Source of the DNA: Membranipora membranacea
Lineage: Eukaryota; Bryozoa; Gymnolaemata; Cheilostomatida; Membraniporidae
NCBI GenBank assembly: GCA_914767715.1
Contig: OU612075.1
Location: forward strand, 21,764,001-21,824,000
Reading direction: 5' to 3'
Length of the DNA: 60,000 bases
The notes beneath the pieces were generated by a model, which did no database searches, had not been told where the DNA came from, and worked only from the letters and a program-made list of their open reading frames with translations. Of the stretch, positions 25,001 through 39,000 are shown in pieces. Both the position numbers and the translations under genes were made by a program. Each line of letters begins with the position of its first letter. The stretch's first letter is position 1.

Positions 25001-28000
25001 GCATGTTTTAGCGAGCTAGTTGAATTTGTGAAGAGTTTGAAGTGGAAGAAAAAAAGGAAATTTAGCACTACATTAATAAATGCATACACAGCTCATCATT
25101 TTATGTCTTCTTACTGCAGAGTTGGGTAGAATTTGCGATTGGAATGGGTTACACTCTTGGAGCGCTGATTGGAGGTGCTTTGATAAAGGTATGCAATGGT
25201 CTCTGTCGTTGTGAAATTATTGTAATCCCAATAACAATCAAGAGTGGGAATAACAACTGGAAAGGTTCCTTGATCATCAATAGTGCATCCTTTTTTTTTT
25301 ATTTTAGGGTGTAGGATTTGAATTCAGCTTCGTAGTGATGGGAGTGATTGTCTGTTTGAGCGCCATACCATCTACCTTCTTTGTTCCAAACATAAGTGAG
25401 TAATACATGTATGACCTGTCATAACAGAGGGAGCAACCTACTCAAGTACTTATTTGTTAGAATGTGTTCAAATTCATGAAGAGTAGCACAATTTACCAAA
25501 AATTTATCTTGAAATGAAAGACTATATCAAGCGGAAAAAACATTGACAGCATGAATTAGATATTTTATCAAACATTTGCTTCACTCACAAGAAGAATATA
25601 GATAGTTCGTTACAGAAAATCCGATCGAATCGACTCGTTGCCATTGCCATTCATTCATCAGGCAATTAACACTAAAATTTCATTGTATATTTAGTGATAT
25701 GTGCTGTGAAACAGATCGATCACTTGTCAGAAATTGTCCCCCCTGCGCCTCTACAGGCTATGTGTAGGTATGAGTCAGAGCTTGTGCTAAAGCCAGTTGG
25801 CTGACTGTCACCTCTCATCTCACTCTGTTTACTTTTTTTGCAAATGCCATTTTCCAAGCCAAATGCTTTAGGTCTAACTCAGACTCACTTTGATTTTGCA
25901 CCTCGCAGAGATTGAACTACTACTAATGATGTATCACTACCCAGCTTACTACCCCAAGTATTTTGCTTATTTGCGAGCTAAATTAAGCTACCTCCTCTAT
26001 CTACGTCAGAAGGTTAATGAATGAAGTTATCTACTATTATCAATGTCTCCTGACTATCAAAACATATAAGACTTATTTTGTATGTAAAGATTATTAATAA
26101 AATAAAGATATGGTAGTGCTAGCTTTTTGAGCTTGTACTGTACACACCGATTCATACCTCATGGAAGAAAAGGGGGACAGTTTCCAACACTTTCATTTTT
26201 TTTTCTCCAAAAAACCAATGAATTTACTCAGTGCCCAAATATTGCATCACTACTGCAAAACTGGCTGTGAGACCATTGCTTTGGTCTTTTGCTGGTATTA
26301 AAATTATATTTGTATTTTTGTATGGAAGCATTTCCTTTTGAAATATTAAAAATTCAAGATTAAACAAGGGGGAGACAATATAGAATATACAAATGGTTTT
26401 TTTTGAGGATATGGTAATTAAAGGACCAGGATTGCAAATAATTGGAACACATAATTTTGATTTGGTTGTTAGATTGACGCTGCCACATTGATATTGATTA
26501 TACGCTCACTTCACCGTGACCAGCCAACTCTAAGCGGTGTTGGCAGACCTTGTCCAGTAATATAAATTTTACAATAACTTATCATTTCCTGCAATTCTCT
26601 TTATTGACAATCATGTTTAATTGGAGGATGGTCCTACTTTCATGAAATTTTATTTTTAAAAACTGACTGTCCAGGCTTCTGTTTTTTAAACTAGTTGATG
26701 CAAATGTTGGCGAGAAGAAAAAGGGACTGAGTGACTACATCAAACTGCCAGGTGTTCTAATACTACTGATGACATTGTCCACAACATTTTATGGAATCTT
26801 GGGCTCCATGAACATGATCGGCGATTGGGTAGTCAAAACAGTAAGTGCTTACACATTCTCTATTGCGCAGGAAACTTCCCTAATCTTTCTCACAGCAATC
26901 TTCCAAGAAGTTTCTTTCACAGATTTTTAAGCACCGCTATGAGAGGTTTGGATACACAAGCAGCTGATGATAGCGAGACCACACCTTGTCTGTTCCTAAG
27001 GCATATTAGATATATAAGTTGAGATCCTGTTTTGGGAATAATAATCGATCAAATCAGCTCCTGTCCAGCCCTGAGGCAGGGTTTACATAAAATCTAGAGA
27101 TAGTTTCATTCGACAATAATACCTAAAAGCAGATAATACAAACTGAGTATTTTATTTCTACAGTTTGATGTGCCAATATCAACTTGGAGCTTGTATTTTT
27201 CTTTATCACCAGTGATGTACATGACTGGTAATATTGTTGCATCAATAATAACAAATAAGGTAAGTTGTGAGTATCAAGGTTGGGCATAAAAGTCACAATT
27301 TGTCAATACTTACAGTTAATTTAAGCTCACTCCTGCAGTTGAGGGGTATAGCTGAATGATAAGTGATGTTCAGCCCAATCATATCAGATGGGTCACTGAT
27401 ATGACCATGCTAGTGCTGATGCCATATTTAACAAAAGCAAGAGCCTGGTGTAATACAAATACATCCCCTCAATCTTGCTGATTTCAAGGCATCAAAAACA
27501 TCCTCACATTGCTTTCTACCAATCAAAGTCTGTTTTGTCTCATGAACTTAGCAAAAAAATACTAATTGTTGAACAGAACTAGACAATGGGAATTCAAGTT
27601 TTCTCTCAAGTGTAGCATGTTGCTCATAACAAACTATTGATGAGATGAAAATGATGTTCCTATATTTTGTAACACAGGGTTATGTGTACTCCGCAATATT
27701 ACTTACATCGCCAGTATACATACTCTGCTACCTCTTCCTGTGTCCAAGTCCACTTCTTGCTCCTCTCTTCAAGAATAAAAGGTAGATGTAGTTGTGTTTG
27801 AGTAACTTATTTTAACTTACCGAGGAACAGCAGTATCATCGATTGCCCGTAATGCTTGGGCATTGGCACCGATTAGTTTTGTTGATATTAATAGTGTTTT
27901 AGAAGAGATTAGAGTGTATCTTTATATTTTAGCTATCTGCCGATGACGGTGACAATATTCGGGATGACTGCATATCTTGAACCTCATATGTTTGTTCCGA

Positions 28001-29197
28001 TATACCAGGCATTAGTGAATCTTGCGTTGTAAGTTTTGTTTCTTATTTTCCAAGCCCGCAACTGAATAATGGCTATTTTCTTGCTTGTTTCACTGCCTGA
28101 CCCTGCGGACTGATTTGATTAAGTGAAAAGATTCTGAGAAATCTGAAACATGACATCGATCTTTCTCATCTCAGGGGAATCCTGCAAATATGTTCCATTT
28201 GATATCGATATAATCTTAAAATTCATTAATGCTGCTCATGAGCCATATAATAATAGCAGAGTAGCCACAAATGTTTTGGTTATTTCCAGCAGCGAAGTGT
28301 TTGCAAATAATTAGCTTCATATTTGTATCCCTATATTCAAAACTGCCTCTAAGAGAGCCAATTTCTATACCATGATTTGGGGCGCAGCCAACTATAGCTA
28401 TGTGTGTAGACACACATTGCTCCTACATTTAAGTGAGGTAAATGACACTGCCATTATCACGTATATATGATGCAATTTTTGTGCCCAAAAGATGCACTGG
28501 GTCACAACAAAAGGTAAATTTCCTCACCTTAACAGTTTTAAGTAAATTTCCGCTTTCAGCAGCAGGTACACCAGGTAACATGATTTCCTGCAATTCCCTA
28601 AAACTTTGATTTAACTTGATGTGGTTCTGGATCTTACATGCATTACTTGATTTTCAGAGCAAATGGACACAACAGAGACAGTTTGAATACTTATGCAATC
28701 ATTTCTTCAGCTGTTAACTCTGCGTATGCTCTCGGATCAATGATGGGACCACCTTTGGTTGGAACAACGACCCAGTTCATTGGTTTTCCATGGGCAACAA
28801 CGACCACCGCCGTCATATTGTCTATAGCGGTATGTATCAGTGAAGGAGTCTATTCTCCAGTTGTCTTTTGCTAATAATGATATTATCACAGTGATCGGAA
28901 ATGTCACAACCCAAAGTGGGCCTATACAAAGCTTCTAAAGAATCAAAGGAGTTGGCTTTGGTTTGGTTCTCCCAAAGCAACATTTAATTTAGCGTTCATT
29001 TTATGCCGCATTAACCTTTTACGGCTGACCAAATCATCACCAAAATTAATAATCATACGTATATATCCTAGTCGTATGGGTGAGGCAACTTAACAAAACA
29101 TCATTCTGTTTTAATAATCATACCTTTCTCATTGTAGTTCACAGTGCTTGCCGTTTTCCTGATAATCATGAGAATGTTGGGGAAGCCTTTGAGCTAA
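19066..29197 (+). CDS. MFS transporter, SLC18B1-like (exons incomplete)
   Basis: Coding exons: 19066-19338, 20526-20599, 25120-25188, 25308-25395, 26695-26840, 27164-27259, 27678-27781, 27933-28028, 28658-28829, 29138-29197. All borders fit GT..AG, and phases agree except between exons 2 and 3 listed. There exon 2 ends in phase 2 but the next begins in phase 0, so at least one exon (length 3n+1) is missing. About 391 residues are read; about 70 more (TM3-5) would give the roughly 460 of SLC18B1. Visible features: acidic cytosolic N terminus, TM1 (IIWAILGTNMLGLCVESMP), FFNYEAKKRG loop, motif A-like VRKITAKKSMML, motif C-like GYTLGALIGGAL, second-half GSMMGPPLVG, C terminus KPLS. Proteins of this family are vesicular or organellar solute transporters. 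Substrate here is unknown. The ATG follows a possible acceptor (TGCAG at 19049), so a 5' non-coding exon is likely. Confidence 0.8.
20211..20324. repeat. Perfect 21-bp inverted repeat in transporter intron 1
   Basis: Arms 20211-20231 and 20304-20324 are exact reverse complements (core AATCAGGGTATGAAATT), enclosing a 72-bp spacer. Looks like a small MITE or a structured intronic element. No target duplication identified. Confidence 0.75.
22340..22440 (-). mobile_element. LINE 3' end fragment
   Basis: On the minus strand: TTTTTCTGGCACTGAGTG..AACATTTC..ATGAGAT..CTTT..TTGCCAATAAAAGTATAT followed by an AT microsatellite. The same string occurs in plus orientation at 56578-56655 after a LINE C-terminal frame, so this is a 5'-truncated insertion of that family. 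Its (TA)n tail is 22346-22364. Confidence 0.7.
23313..23340. other. Perfect 11-bp hairpin, 6-nt loop
   Basis: GATGTCAACCT / AGGTTGACATC arms around AATCAC. Neighbouring sequence (23260-23345) carries further GGTTGACA and TGTCAAC variants, so it is part of a cluster of short palindromes. No role assigned. Confidence 0.6.
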
Positions 29198-31370
29198 AAT
29201 AGAATTCCTTCTCCAACTAAAGAAAAGTAATAATTATAACACAAACAATGAAGAGGAGGTTATTAACAAAGAAAGTTTGATTAATTGTGTGGACCAACTT
29301 GTTTCATAATTTGCAACTTTCAATTTATGAATTTATTTTTTCTTATCATTTTAGATTCATGTATTCACTCCATGTTTTTCTCTATTTACAAAAATGGTAG
29401 AATTTTGGTCTGTTTCTCTGTTCATTAAAAGTAGCGGCTGAATTTAGTGATTATCCTAACTACCTTTGAACTTCACTCTAGGGAAGTGTATTTATCATTG
29501 GTGAATTGAATCCGAATATAATTATTCATTAAACCAATATAAAACCCAATGAGCCACAATAATATTAAAACCAATATCATTTCTCAAAGAAATCTACAAA
29601 AAATATGGCCTTTATTAAAAAAGTAATGAATCACAAACCTATTTCCAATAGTCTGATTTCTTCCAATTTTTTTTGGTTTTTTAGAATTGCGTGCAAGCAA
29701 AATGTAACATGTATATCCATTTTTTAAAAGTATGCCTGATGTATGCTTACAATTGCGCAATACACCAGAGACCTCAGCCTTTGATATATTCTCTTTGTCT
29801 AAGCAAAGCCCCATCTATAACAAGCTTTCAATTCAATCAATGTATGAGGCAGTTAATCCTATGTCCCAAATGCAACAAGTACAATTATAATCCACAACAG
29901 GTAGCCTAATACTGTAAATACCAAAGATTATAAATTGCTAATACTACATTTTACAAAACATTCTGATCATAAAATGAATTATAGATGGTGCTGATTTGAA
30001 TTCAGTAATTTAGCAGAAGATCTCATCATTCATCATCAAATGTGGAAATAAGTCTTAGGCACAATTGGTTTTGATTGGTTGCCCATCTTATTTCGATGTT
30101 TAATATCTCAACAAGACTCTTTATTCATGTGTTGTTCAGTTGTAATTTCCATGTATATATGGGTTTTCTTACCTTTGACAAACATCTGATTGTCGGGAAA
30201 GTGCATGAGTGTTATAGTATTCAATTGACTTGCTCCACGACCAGTAGAGCCTCCTGAGCCAAGCTACTAGAAGTACATATCAAGCTATGCTAATCTCAAT
30301 GTTTACCGGTCCTGCAATCAGCTCTTGTGCTTGATGGCAGGTGATATCATGTAAATATGGATTGATTGACATGTATTTAGGCTGCGGCAGTAACATCATA
30401 ACTGAAAGAATGCTCATATGAGTGAGATAACCATTTACAAAATGTCATGTCAGACTGGAAAATATCTTAATATATCAGTCCAGTACCCATGATTGAAAGC
30501 AAATACTGCGCTCTGATTGGTCAATTTGAATGAATGCAAACTCCACCTCTCCCACCCTCCCTGATTGTTGCAGAAAGCAAGTTTCATTGTCTGTCTAGTA
30601 AGCAGAAGTTAAATAAAGCTGCAGTAAATGTGTTATGCAGTCAACCATTGGACTATTGGGTAAAGAAAAAGATGTTGTTGGGTAATGAATCCCATCCGTT
30701 GATTGGACAGACCTGAAAAAATTGACCAGTATCTTTATTTATATAATGAGACAAATATCATTTTCATAAAAACTAACGTATTTGGTATTTTCCTTATTTC
30801 TGATTTATCTCAGATATTTTCAAAGATCTATAATAGTTAGTGTATATACAATCTATTTTATTAACTAGTTGATTTTGTGTGTGTTGTTGCACTTTATTCT
30901 ATTGGTTAATCATCTGGTTTACAGGCGCTTACAATTTTAATAATCAACATCTCTCTGTTGGTACATAGGTAGAGTACATTAAGTCTGTAAGTCTGAATGA
31001 AAGTAAATCACATTTTTGTATAACCGCAAAATAATGAAATTGCACAGAACTGTTGGCATAGGGGATTTTGTTGTTTGTTGTTCTTTTACATACTTTAAAT
31101 GATGTTTTGTTTTAAACAATCCATTTTTCCATTTTTGTTCATGTCTTCTTTTAAGGCCAGTATTTACATGAGACAGTCTCACAAGTTGTTAATGTAGGGT
31201 TCTCTGCTCCCTGTAGTCTGTGTGTTTCTTGTATAAGTTCAGATTAGCCAAGAAGTTGCTGAGTAGTGTCCTCTCTATTCCACTAGCCATGTTACACAAA
31301 CAATAGTTGTTTGAAATTGCCTCTCATTGATATCGAGATATTTTGGATCTAACCCCCCTCTCACTAATTT
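29198..31370. other. Transporter 3' flank and intergenic
   Basis: No gene, domain or clear repeat seen. Some of the first few hundred bases must be the transporter 3' UTR. I could not settle on a poly(A) signal. Confidence 0.4.
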
Positions 31371-31374
31371 TTGT

Positions 31375-33650
31375 TTTTGTTTTTAAACTTTATTGGCATA
31401 ATTCTCATTCGATTAGGATGTTTTACAAAATCAGCCTTCCAAGAAAACAAAATAAGGGAATAAAAACAAAAACTTTCATTCAAGATGACGGAAAAGATAA
31501 TCAGAAAAATTGAGTTTTGAAAAATTGATTATTAAACGTAAATTAAATATATTTTGAGCACTGCGTGATTATCATGGGTCGAGTTCAAGAGTGGTCATAT
31601 GGAGTGTTCAAAGATTGGCTTTGTTGGTGCCGGTCCAGGGATAGGTGGCCAATGAGGTAGAGGCCTTGGGGGTTCCTAGGAGGTTAGGTCCCCCTGTGGA
31701 GGTTGAGGTAGGAGTTTCTGATCAAATTCCGCGCGCATTGTGAATTGTTTGTGAATATTTATGAAGTTAACTAATTATTATTTTCAGATAAGGCTTTCCG
31801 GCACAAAAGGCCTACAAAATTGTAGTAGTGTGACTGCCTTTGGGACCTTTTTACTGATATAGGAAACATGGTCATGCCATGTTAGCCTGTCATTTATGAT
31901 GGAACCTAACAGCTTTGTTTCACGTTTACGCGACAACCCCCTCCCATCACATGACAAGGAGAACAACCCATCGACATCATTGTGAATGTTGTGCAGCAGA
32001 AAGTGTGACTTTTTAATGTTAATTATCATATGATTATTGAAGCACCAATCATTGATCACATTTAGGTCTTCGTTACACTTGGAATTTACATTATTTGAGT
32101 TACGATCGTGATTTGTAAAAACAGTGTCATCTGCATACGCAAAGACGATGCAAATAAAGGAAGCTTCAAAAGGTCGTTAGTATAAATCAAGAATAAACTT
32201 GGTGCTATTATTGATCCTTGTGGAACCCCGATATTAATTGGAAGTATAGAGGATCCTTCCCCAATATACAGAACTTTTTGAGAGCGTTCGTTTAGGAAAG
32301 ATTATAGAAGATCAAGTGCCTAGCCATTGATACCAGCAACTTCTAGTTTTTTGGGTAATATATTGTGATTTACACGATCATATGCCGTACTGAAATCTAT
32401 GAACATCATAGTTATTTTTTCATTCTTCATTGTGAATTCTAGACAGTCTGAGACTATCTTTTGAACCGCAGACGAGCAAGAAACACCTTCTTTAAATCCA
32501 CATTGATACTCATGCAGAAATTTGATTTTTGAAAGATGGGAATTTAGGTGTATGTTTGTGTGTTTTTCTAAAAGCTTTGATACAATTGGTAACACTGATA
32601 TTGGTCTATAGTTTGATGGATTGGTTTTGTCACAATCTTTGAAAATTGCTCTGTACCTGAAGACTTTAAATTTGGAATGGTACACAGGTTTTTAACAATG
32701 TCATGAGGTAGAAATTTAGGGAAAAAACTGAGCTTCACTGTGTTTTTCACAATATTTGAAAATTTGGGATGATTGTCCGATTTGCGATGGGCGGTGAGCT
32801 TGTAAGCAACATTGGTAGAGTGCTTGTTGAGTTTCATTGCAGAATGTTGTGCATAATTAGGTTTGGACGGTTTAGATTTAATATTAAGTGTTTTCCAACT
32901 CTGTCTTTTGTCACCTGCGTTCGAATTCTTTATCAATTCCACAATGGATTTTCTTTTCTTGCGCCTTATCAAATTAGTCACTAGGTTCCGTTGCTTCTTA
33001 TATGCATCCCAGTTTTCTTCTTTCTTAAAGTTTTCTCTTACTTTCATTTGTGTTTGAACCTCTTCATCTAACCAATTTGGCTATTGTATAGATTCGACAT
33101 TGCGTGTCTTGGTGTAATCAAATGAGAAATTATATTGATATATCTCTGATTGAACGCTGAAATCATCTCTCTAGTGTCATTTTGATAAAGGATATCTTCC
33201 CAAGTTACACCAGCAAATGCTTGTATGATATTTTTTGGGGTAAATTTTGAGAACTCTTGATATTTAATTTTATGTTCACATGCCTGTTGCTTGACACCAA
33301 TTTTCCGTACTGTATAAATCAAATCATGATCGCTCAATGAATATTTAATTAGTCCTGATGAAACGCAAAGATCTTTGTGGTTTGTGTAAATGTGATCAAT
33401 GAGAGTTGCAGTACTGGAAGTTACTCAAGTTGGTTCAGTTATCAATTGGGTTAATGATTGGAGGTTACAAATTTTGTTTTTCCAGCTTTTTTCAATTTTA
33501 CTGTCCAACATGTGGACATTGAAATCACCAAGAATCACAATTTCTTCACATATTGTATAAAACTCACTAACGAAGTCGGTGAACTTGTCCGCCCAATCTG
33601 CACGGGAGCTGGGTGTTCTAATACTAAATACTAATACTAAATTGGATAAG
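31375..33650 (-). pseudogene. LINE (CR1/Jockey-like), 5'-truncated EN-RT
   Basis: Reading on the minus strand: endonuclease ILGDFNVHML (about 33515-33545), SDHDLIYTVRK (33337), linker KQRNLVTNLIRRKKRKS, RT motif NYRPISVLPIVSKLLE (about 32570-32620), GFKEGVSCSSAVQ, FIDFSTAYDRVNHNIL (32350-32400), GVPQGSIIAPSLFLIYTNDL (32175-32230), a frameshift, YADDTVFTNH (about 32115-32145), IINIKKSHF, KLLGSIINDRLTWHDHVSYI (31860-31920). The 3' UTR ends with ATGCCAATAAAGTTT near 31390-31410, similar to the tails at 22.4 and 56.6 kb. Frameshifts and stops break it into five or more open pieces. Same family as the remnants in blocks A and B. Confidence 0.85.
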
Positions 33651-36070
33651 TCATGAATTATTCTGTTCTAAACAGCAAAGTATATAAAATGAAGAACAAG
33701 CCTGATAATAACTGCCGAGTTGATTTCACCGGTTTCCACCTAGCTTAGATATTCAGAAACATTATTTTAATAATAAAAGTAGTTGTTTATATCTTGTTAA
33801 ACTGTCAATAATGACATCACCTTCTTGAAATATGTGTCACTTTTCTATCATTGTGTTATTCAGATGTTTCTGTGTCATAGAGAGACAGTTTGTAGGATCT
33901 TAGGTATGTTTTGATAACTGGATTTAATTTGCATTCAGTTGCCTTCCCTTGCAAAAGAAGAAGACAAATCAAGACACTAGGTTTTTAAATGGCAGAGCAA
34001 GCACTCTTTCCTAGCATAAATAGTTGTTTATATATTGGAAAACTAGCAATAGTTACAACACTTTCTTGAAATATGTGTCATCTTTTGCAATCGCAAACAC
34101 TGTGTGATTAAGTTGTTTCGGAGAATTTGGTGTGTCATATTGAGACAGTTCATAGACCAAAGCAAATCTTGGTTATATTTCTATTTGAAATTCGAATCTA
34201 AACTAATAAATGCAGAACAGCACAGTGTACCAAAGTGTACCAGTATTACTGTAACTGTAGCAGCATAATACTTGCTCCTGACTTTAGACGCCATGGAAAA
34301 CCTGATCATATATAAAACCCAGTTCTGCGTTGTATGGAAGCAGATATTGTAATCGCCGGACCAAATTCCTTAATCTCGCCCCGAATGTATAGTGGCCATG
34401 CAAATCCTACTGTTTGTTTGAAAGACGAACATTGCTTCCTTGAACACTGGTCATCATTAAATCAGTGATTCTTCATATTATGACAAAGTAGGCTTTGCTG
34501 AAATACCGATATTGTGACCCATGCCAGATCTCTAACCATTATTGGAGGAACCTAGAATTCTACGAATCACTTGATAATGAGAACAGCTCTGTACATAAAT
34601 TTAGATTTTGCTCCAATTGCTTGGGCACTTGTAAAATTTTAACTGAAGGATATCTACAGGTATTATTGTTGACATCATCATATTCATATACATCATGATA
34701 TTTCCTCTTGTGAGTTGGGGGTAATCTGATGGCTTGACCGGAGAAGCTATGGAACATGAGGACACAATTAGTTAGTGATCATTGGTTTCCACTTTTAGTT
34801 ATCCCCCAGCCAATGGCATCACAGGATAATAATGATTTATCCATGTCAGTCCAAGAATGTGTGAACATTATCATTCATACTTCCCCAACTAGCACTTCTA
34901 TCATTGTTATTTGGTAGAATTATGCAAATTTGGTATGAGAGGTAGGATGAGGACATGGTGACCTGACTTACTAAATATGTATGATGACCATCACATGTAG
35001 TTTAGCAGTATCTAATTTACCGAGGAGAGTTTGTCTCCATATTCACACTGAACCACCATAAAACTACTTATCACAAACTATTCAATTAATCCAACACAGC
35101 AATATTAGAATTATGCAAATTCTTTAGAGGTCTGATGAGGACATGGTGGCCAGCTTAGTAAAAGAACCTGTTCCCATCACATATTGTTAAAGGAGCTATG
35201 ACACTTATACATTTCTTACACCGTTGTATGGGGAACCAACAAAGGGACCATGTGTGCACCAAACCTGTCATAGGTCAAGATTGTAATAAAAATTGGAGAG
35301 TTTGTGGGATGACAATAGGGTAAATCAGGGTTTATCTCCTTTGCAGAAAGTGAAAACAGAAGAGCGGAGGAGGTATGGGTAGGAGGCATGCGCAACAAAT
35401 ATGCTTTATATTACTGGATCACTTGCGATCTGGTATGATTTCTAAGCTAATTGCTACTTGGCGCCTGTGGTTGAGGGGTAAATTCCAGTCCAAAAAATAA
35501 TTATTGAAAAGTTTTTAAAATTATAGTGAATTTGTCAGCGTCTTGAGAACCTTTGTTGTTGTTAACTCATTGAGCTCTTTAAAACAAGATATGGTGACCC
35601 TGCACTCGTCATTTCTGCTTTAAACAGAGGCTAATTTATCAAGAATAGATCGTCTCTAAATTCACACTGGAGCACAATAAAATGTTATTATCATAAACTG
35701 CTTAGTTATATCCTACAATGCACTACTCTAATGCTAATTATTGATGAGGTCAGTGGTAGGATATTGAATCCTGTCATCATGATTTGGTTTTGCTACAGTG
35801 CTGTTTATTAGTTGACATCTTGTGATTGATGACATATTTTGTTATATACAGAGTATCAGGGGCAAACGTGAAGAAAAAATCCAGGGACCAGATTAAATAA
35901 CAACTGCGGCTAGCTGCGCTCGCTCAAACTTCTGAGAGCAAACCCTGAAAATATCTTAAAATTTTGCTGCTCATAGTTGTTTCTGTCTCTCTGAGAAATT
36001 GCTTTCCAAACACCAAGAACTGCAACGATTATAGAAAATATTGCATGTGATTGACGGGCTGCTAGGATAG

Positions 36071-39000
36071 TTGGCAGTTGGCTCTTGCAGAGTGAGGTTG
36101 TCTTTTCAATTTCTCTCTGTAATCCAGTATTCAAAAAATACTTTTACTGTTCAACACAATGGCGCAGCTAATGCAGCCTCTGTTCATACTGGCACTTATA
36201 ATCACCCTCATATACCAGCCTAGAGGAGTGAAAAGCCTTGAACACATGGATTATCAATCTCTGTTGGATATAAAAAACACTTTAGATGTATCCTTACTAA
36301 AAGAAATCTGGAATAATAATTACAAGCACTTAGTCAAAAATATTGACCCTGGACTTTTACGCACTCGGAAACGCGGTAAGCGAGCTGGTGTCAGAGTGAA
36401 TCACAGTATCAAAAACGGGAAAGTACCTCTCCCTGCTATCGTTCTCACTAATGCTCAATCTATACGCAACAAACTTGATGAGCTGCATGGACTGTTGCAA
36501 ACAAAACGACTTCAAAATAAATTCCAGCTCATTTGTATTACTGAATCGTGGCTGACCCCAGATATCTCACACTCGCGCACAGAACTAGATGGATATAAAC
36601 AGTTCCGAAACGACAGAATACCCGAGACTTCTGGTAAATCTTGCGGCGGGGGTGTTTTAGTTTATATCGACAACAAATGGTCTACAAATAATAAAATTAT
36701 CCTCAACCACGCCGATCCACACTGCGAAATCTTAACTATCAAGTCAAGACCGCATTGGCTACCGCGAGAGTTCTCCTCGATTATCTCTGTATCATGTTAT
36801 GCTCCCTTCACTGGTGATTCCAGATTAAAACACAATGCTCAAACTACTGTTCAAACGATATCATCACATGTCAAAGATCTAGAGAAAAAACATCCAGATT
36901 CCTGCATCATCGTGATGGGTGATTTCAATCAGCTACCCTTCAAGCTTGCTGGATATTACCAATCAGTGAAAACACCCACACGTTAAAACAGAATTCTAGA
37001 TAAATGCTACATTAGGATTAAAGATGCGCTCAAACAATGTTGTCAACTAGCTAAGCTTGGTGAATCTGACCATTATATAACACATCTCATTCCTACCTAC
37101 ACTTCGTTATCCAAATGCAAACCCACTAGAATAACTCGTCGTACCTATTCTGAAGAAAACTGTGAAAATCTGCAAGCTGCTCTTGACATCACTATTTGGG
37201 ACAATTTAATTTCTGACAATGATGACCTTGATAAACAAACGGATATTATCACTGACTAGATTAACTTTTGTACCGATATGTGTATACCAGAGAAGAGCGT
37301 CAGAGCTTGCACAAATCAAAAACCCTGGATCAATAAACAAATATTGGAGATGATCGATGAGAAACAACAAGCCCACAAAACTGGTAACCGTAAACTCTAC
37401 AACAAACTCAAACGCGACATCACTAAATCTTTTAAACAAGCCAAACAAGAATACTCTCGGAAAATACAGCATAACCTAGCGAAAGAACCTGCTAAAGCCT
37501 GGACTGACATTAAAAAGATTAGTGGATTACCTACTAATAGCCCCAAACCAACTCAACAAAATCCATTCAACTCGGATGAACTAAACACCTTCTTCACAAG
37601 ATTTGAGAAGCCTCTCGCTGACCGTCCCGACATCAATAACAACGCCACCATAGCACCACCTTTAGAAATAGAAGAGGCTACTGCCTTAAAGCAGTTGAAA
37701 TCGTTGAACTCGAGGAAAGGTCCAGGCCCTGATGGCCTCATCCCCAAAGTACTTAAGCTATGTGCCTATCAAGTTGCGCCTGTCATAACGAAACTGTTCA
37801 ATTTATCTATCACGTCTAAGTCAACCCCTACTTCCTGGAAATCAGCCATTATCAAACCCCTACCCAAAGTTAAGAATCCCGATCAACTTAAACAATACAG
37901 ACCAATAGCGCTCACCAGTTGCCTGTGCAAAAATGATGGAGAGACTTGTTAAACATTACATTATTACTCATACAGCTATGGACCACCTTCAGTTTGCTTA
38001 TCGTGCAAACCGCTCAACTCAAGATGCCCTTTTATGCCTCACTACTACCATCACAGATTTCATTGACAAGAAAGCTTCAAATTATGCCAGGTGTCTGTTC
38101 CTTGACTTTTCTTCTGCATTCAACACAATACATGTTCCAGACTTAATCTCGCAACTATCACATCTCGGCTCCAATGTCACTGAATGGATATACAGCTTCC
38201 TAACGAATCGCACCCAAAGAACAATAGTAGATGGCAATATCTCAAAACCCATCATAACCAACACTGGCACTCCCCAGGGTTGCTGTTTATCTCCACTTTT
38301 GTTTTCAATATATACCAATAGGATTACCTCAGACTTAAGTAATATTACTGTCATTAAATACGCAGACGACACCTGTATAATTGGATGCATATCAAATCAA
38401 TCAGATCTTAGTGCCTATCTTGATGAGATTAGTAGAATTTCAAAGCAATGTTGTGATTTAAACCTATTGTTAAACGCCTCCAATACTCAAGAAATGATGT
38501 TTTCTACTCAGCTTGTTAGGCCCATTACCCCTACTCTTATCCTTAATGGCACGGAAGTTGATTTTTGTGATTAAGTCAAATACCTTGGTGTTACTGTTGA
38601 CGATAAACTCCGCTATCATGATCATGTGCAATCCATAGTGACTACTGCATCTCAACGCATGAATATTGTGAAAAACTTTGTATACTATAGCTCAAAGCCC
38701 CTTTCTCATATGTCATTCAAAAGTTTTATTGTATCCCTCATCACTTACTGTCTCCCCATACTTTTTACAAGCATCCATGCAAGCGACAAGAAGTCCTTAC
38801 GCAAAATATTTAAAGATGCCGCCAAGTTAGGGATTGAGCACCCCGATACAGATGCTCTGGTGGCCAACCAGATCAAGACACTTGGACTACGGTACATACA
38901 CGATGAAGAGCACTTTATCAATGACTTTCTAACTAAATGCCCCTCAGGTCGCTACCGCACCGTTAAATATCGGGGTACATGGGGTAGAGACAGCTTTTTA

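Larger units (their letters stand above)
20600..25119 (+). other. Transporter intron containing a missing exon
   Basis: 4.5 kb between two recognised exons whose phases are incompatible. I read it for a segment encoding TM3-5 (expected A/G-rich helix followed by an FP motif) and found none. It holds the LINE tail at 22340-22440 and the hairpin at 23313-23340; the rest is AT-rich. Confidence 0.6.

Noticed and set aside
1252-34757. Shared minus-strand tail (LNLCPELFS type) in A (1252-1464) and C (34560-34757)
   Set aside because: Open in A and C but interrupted by a deletion and stop in B. No signal, domain or splice support; explained by block homology.
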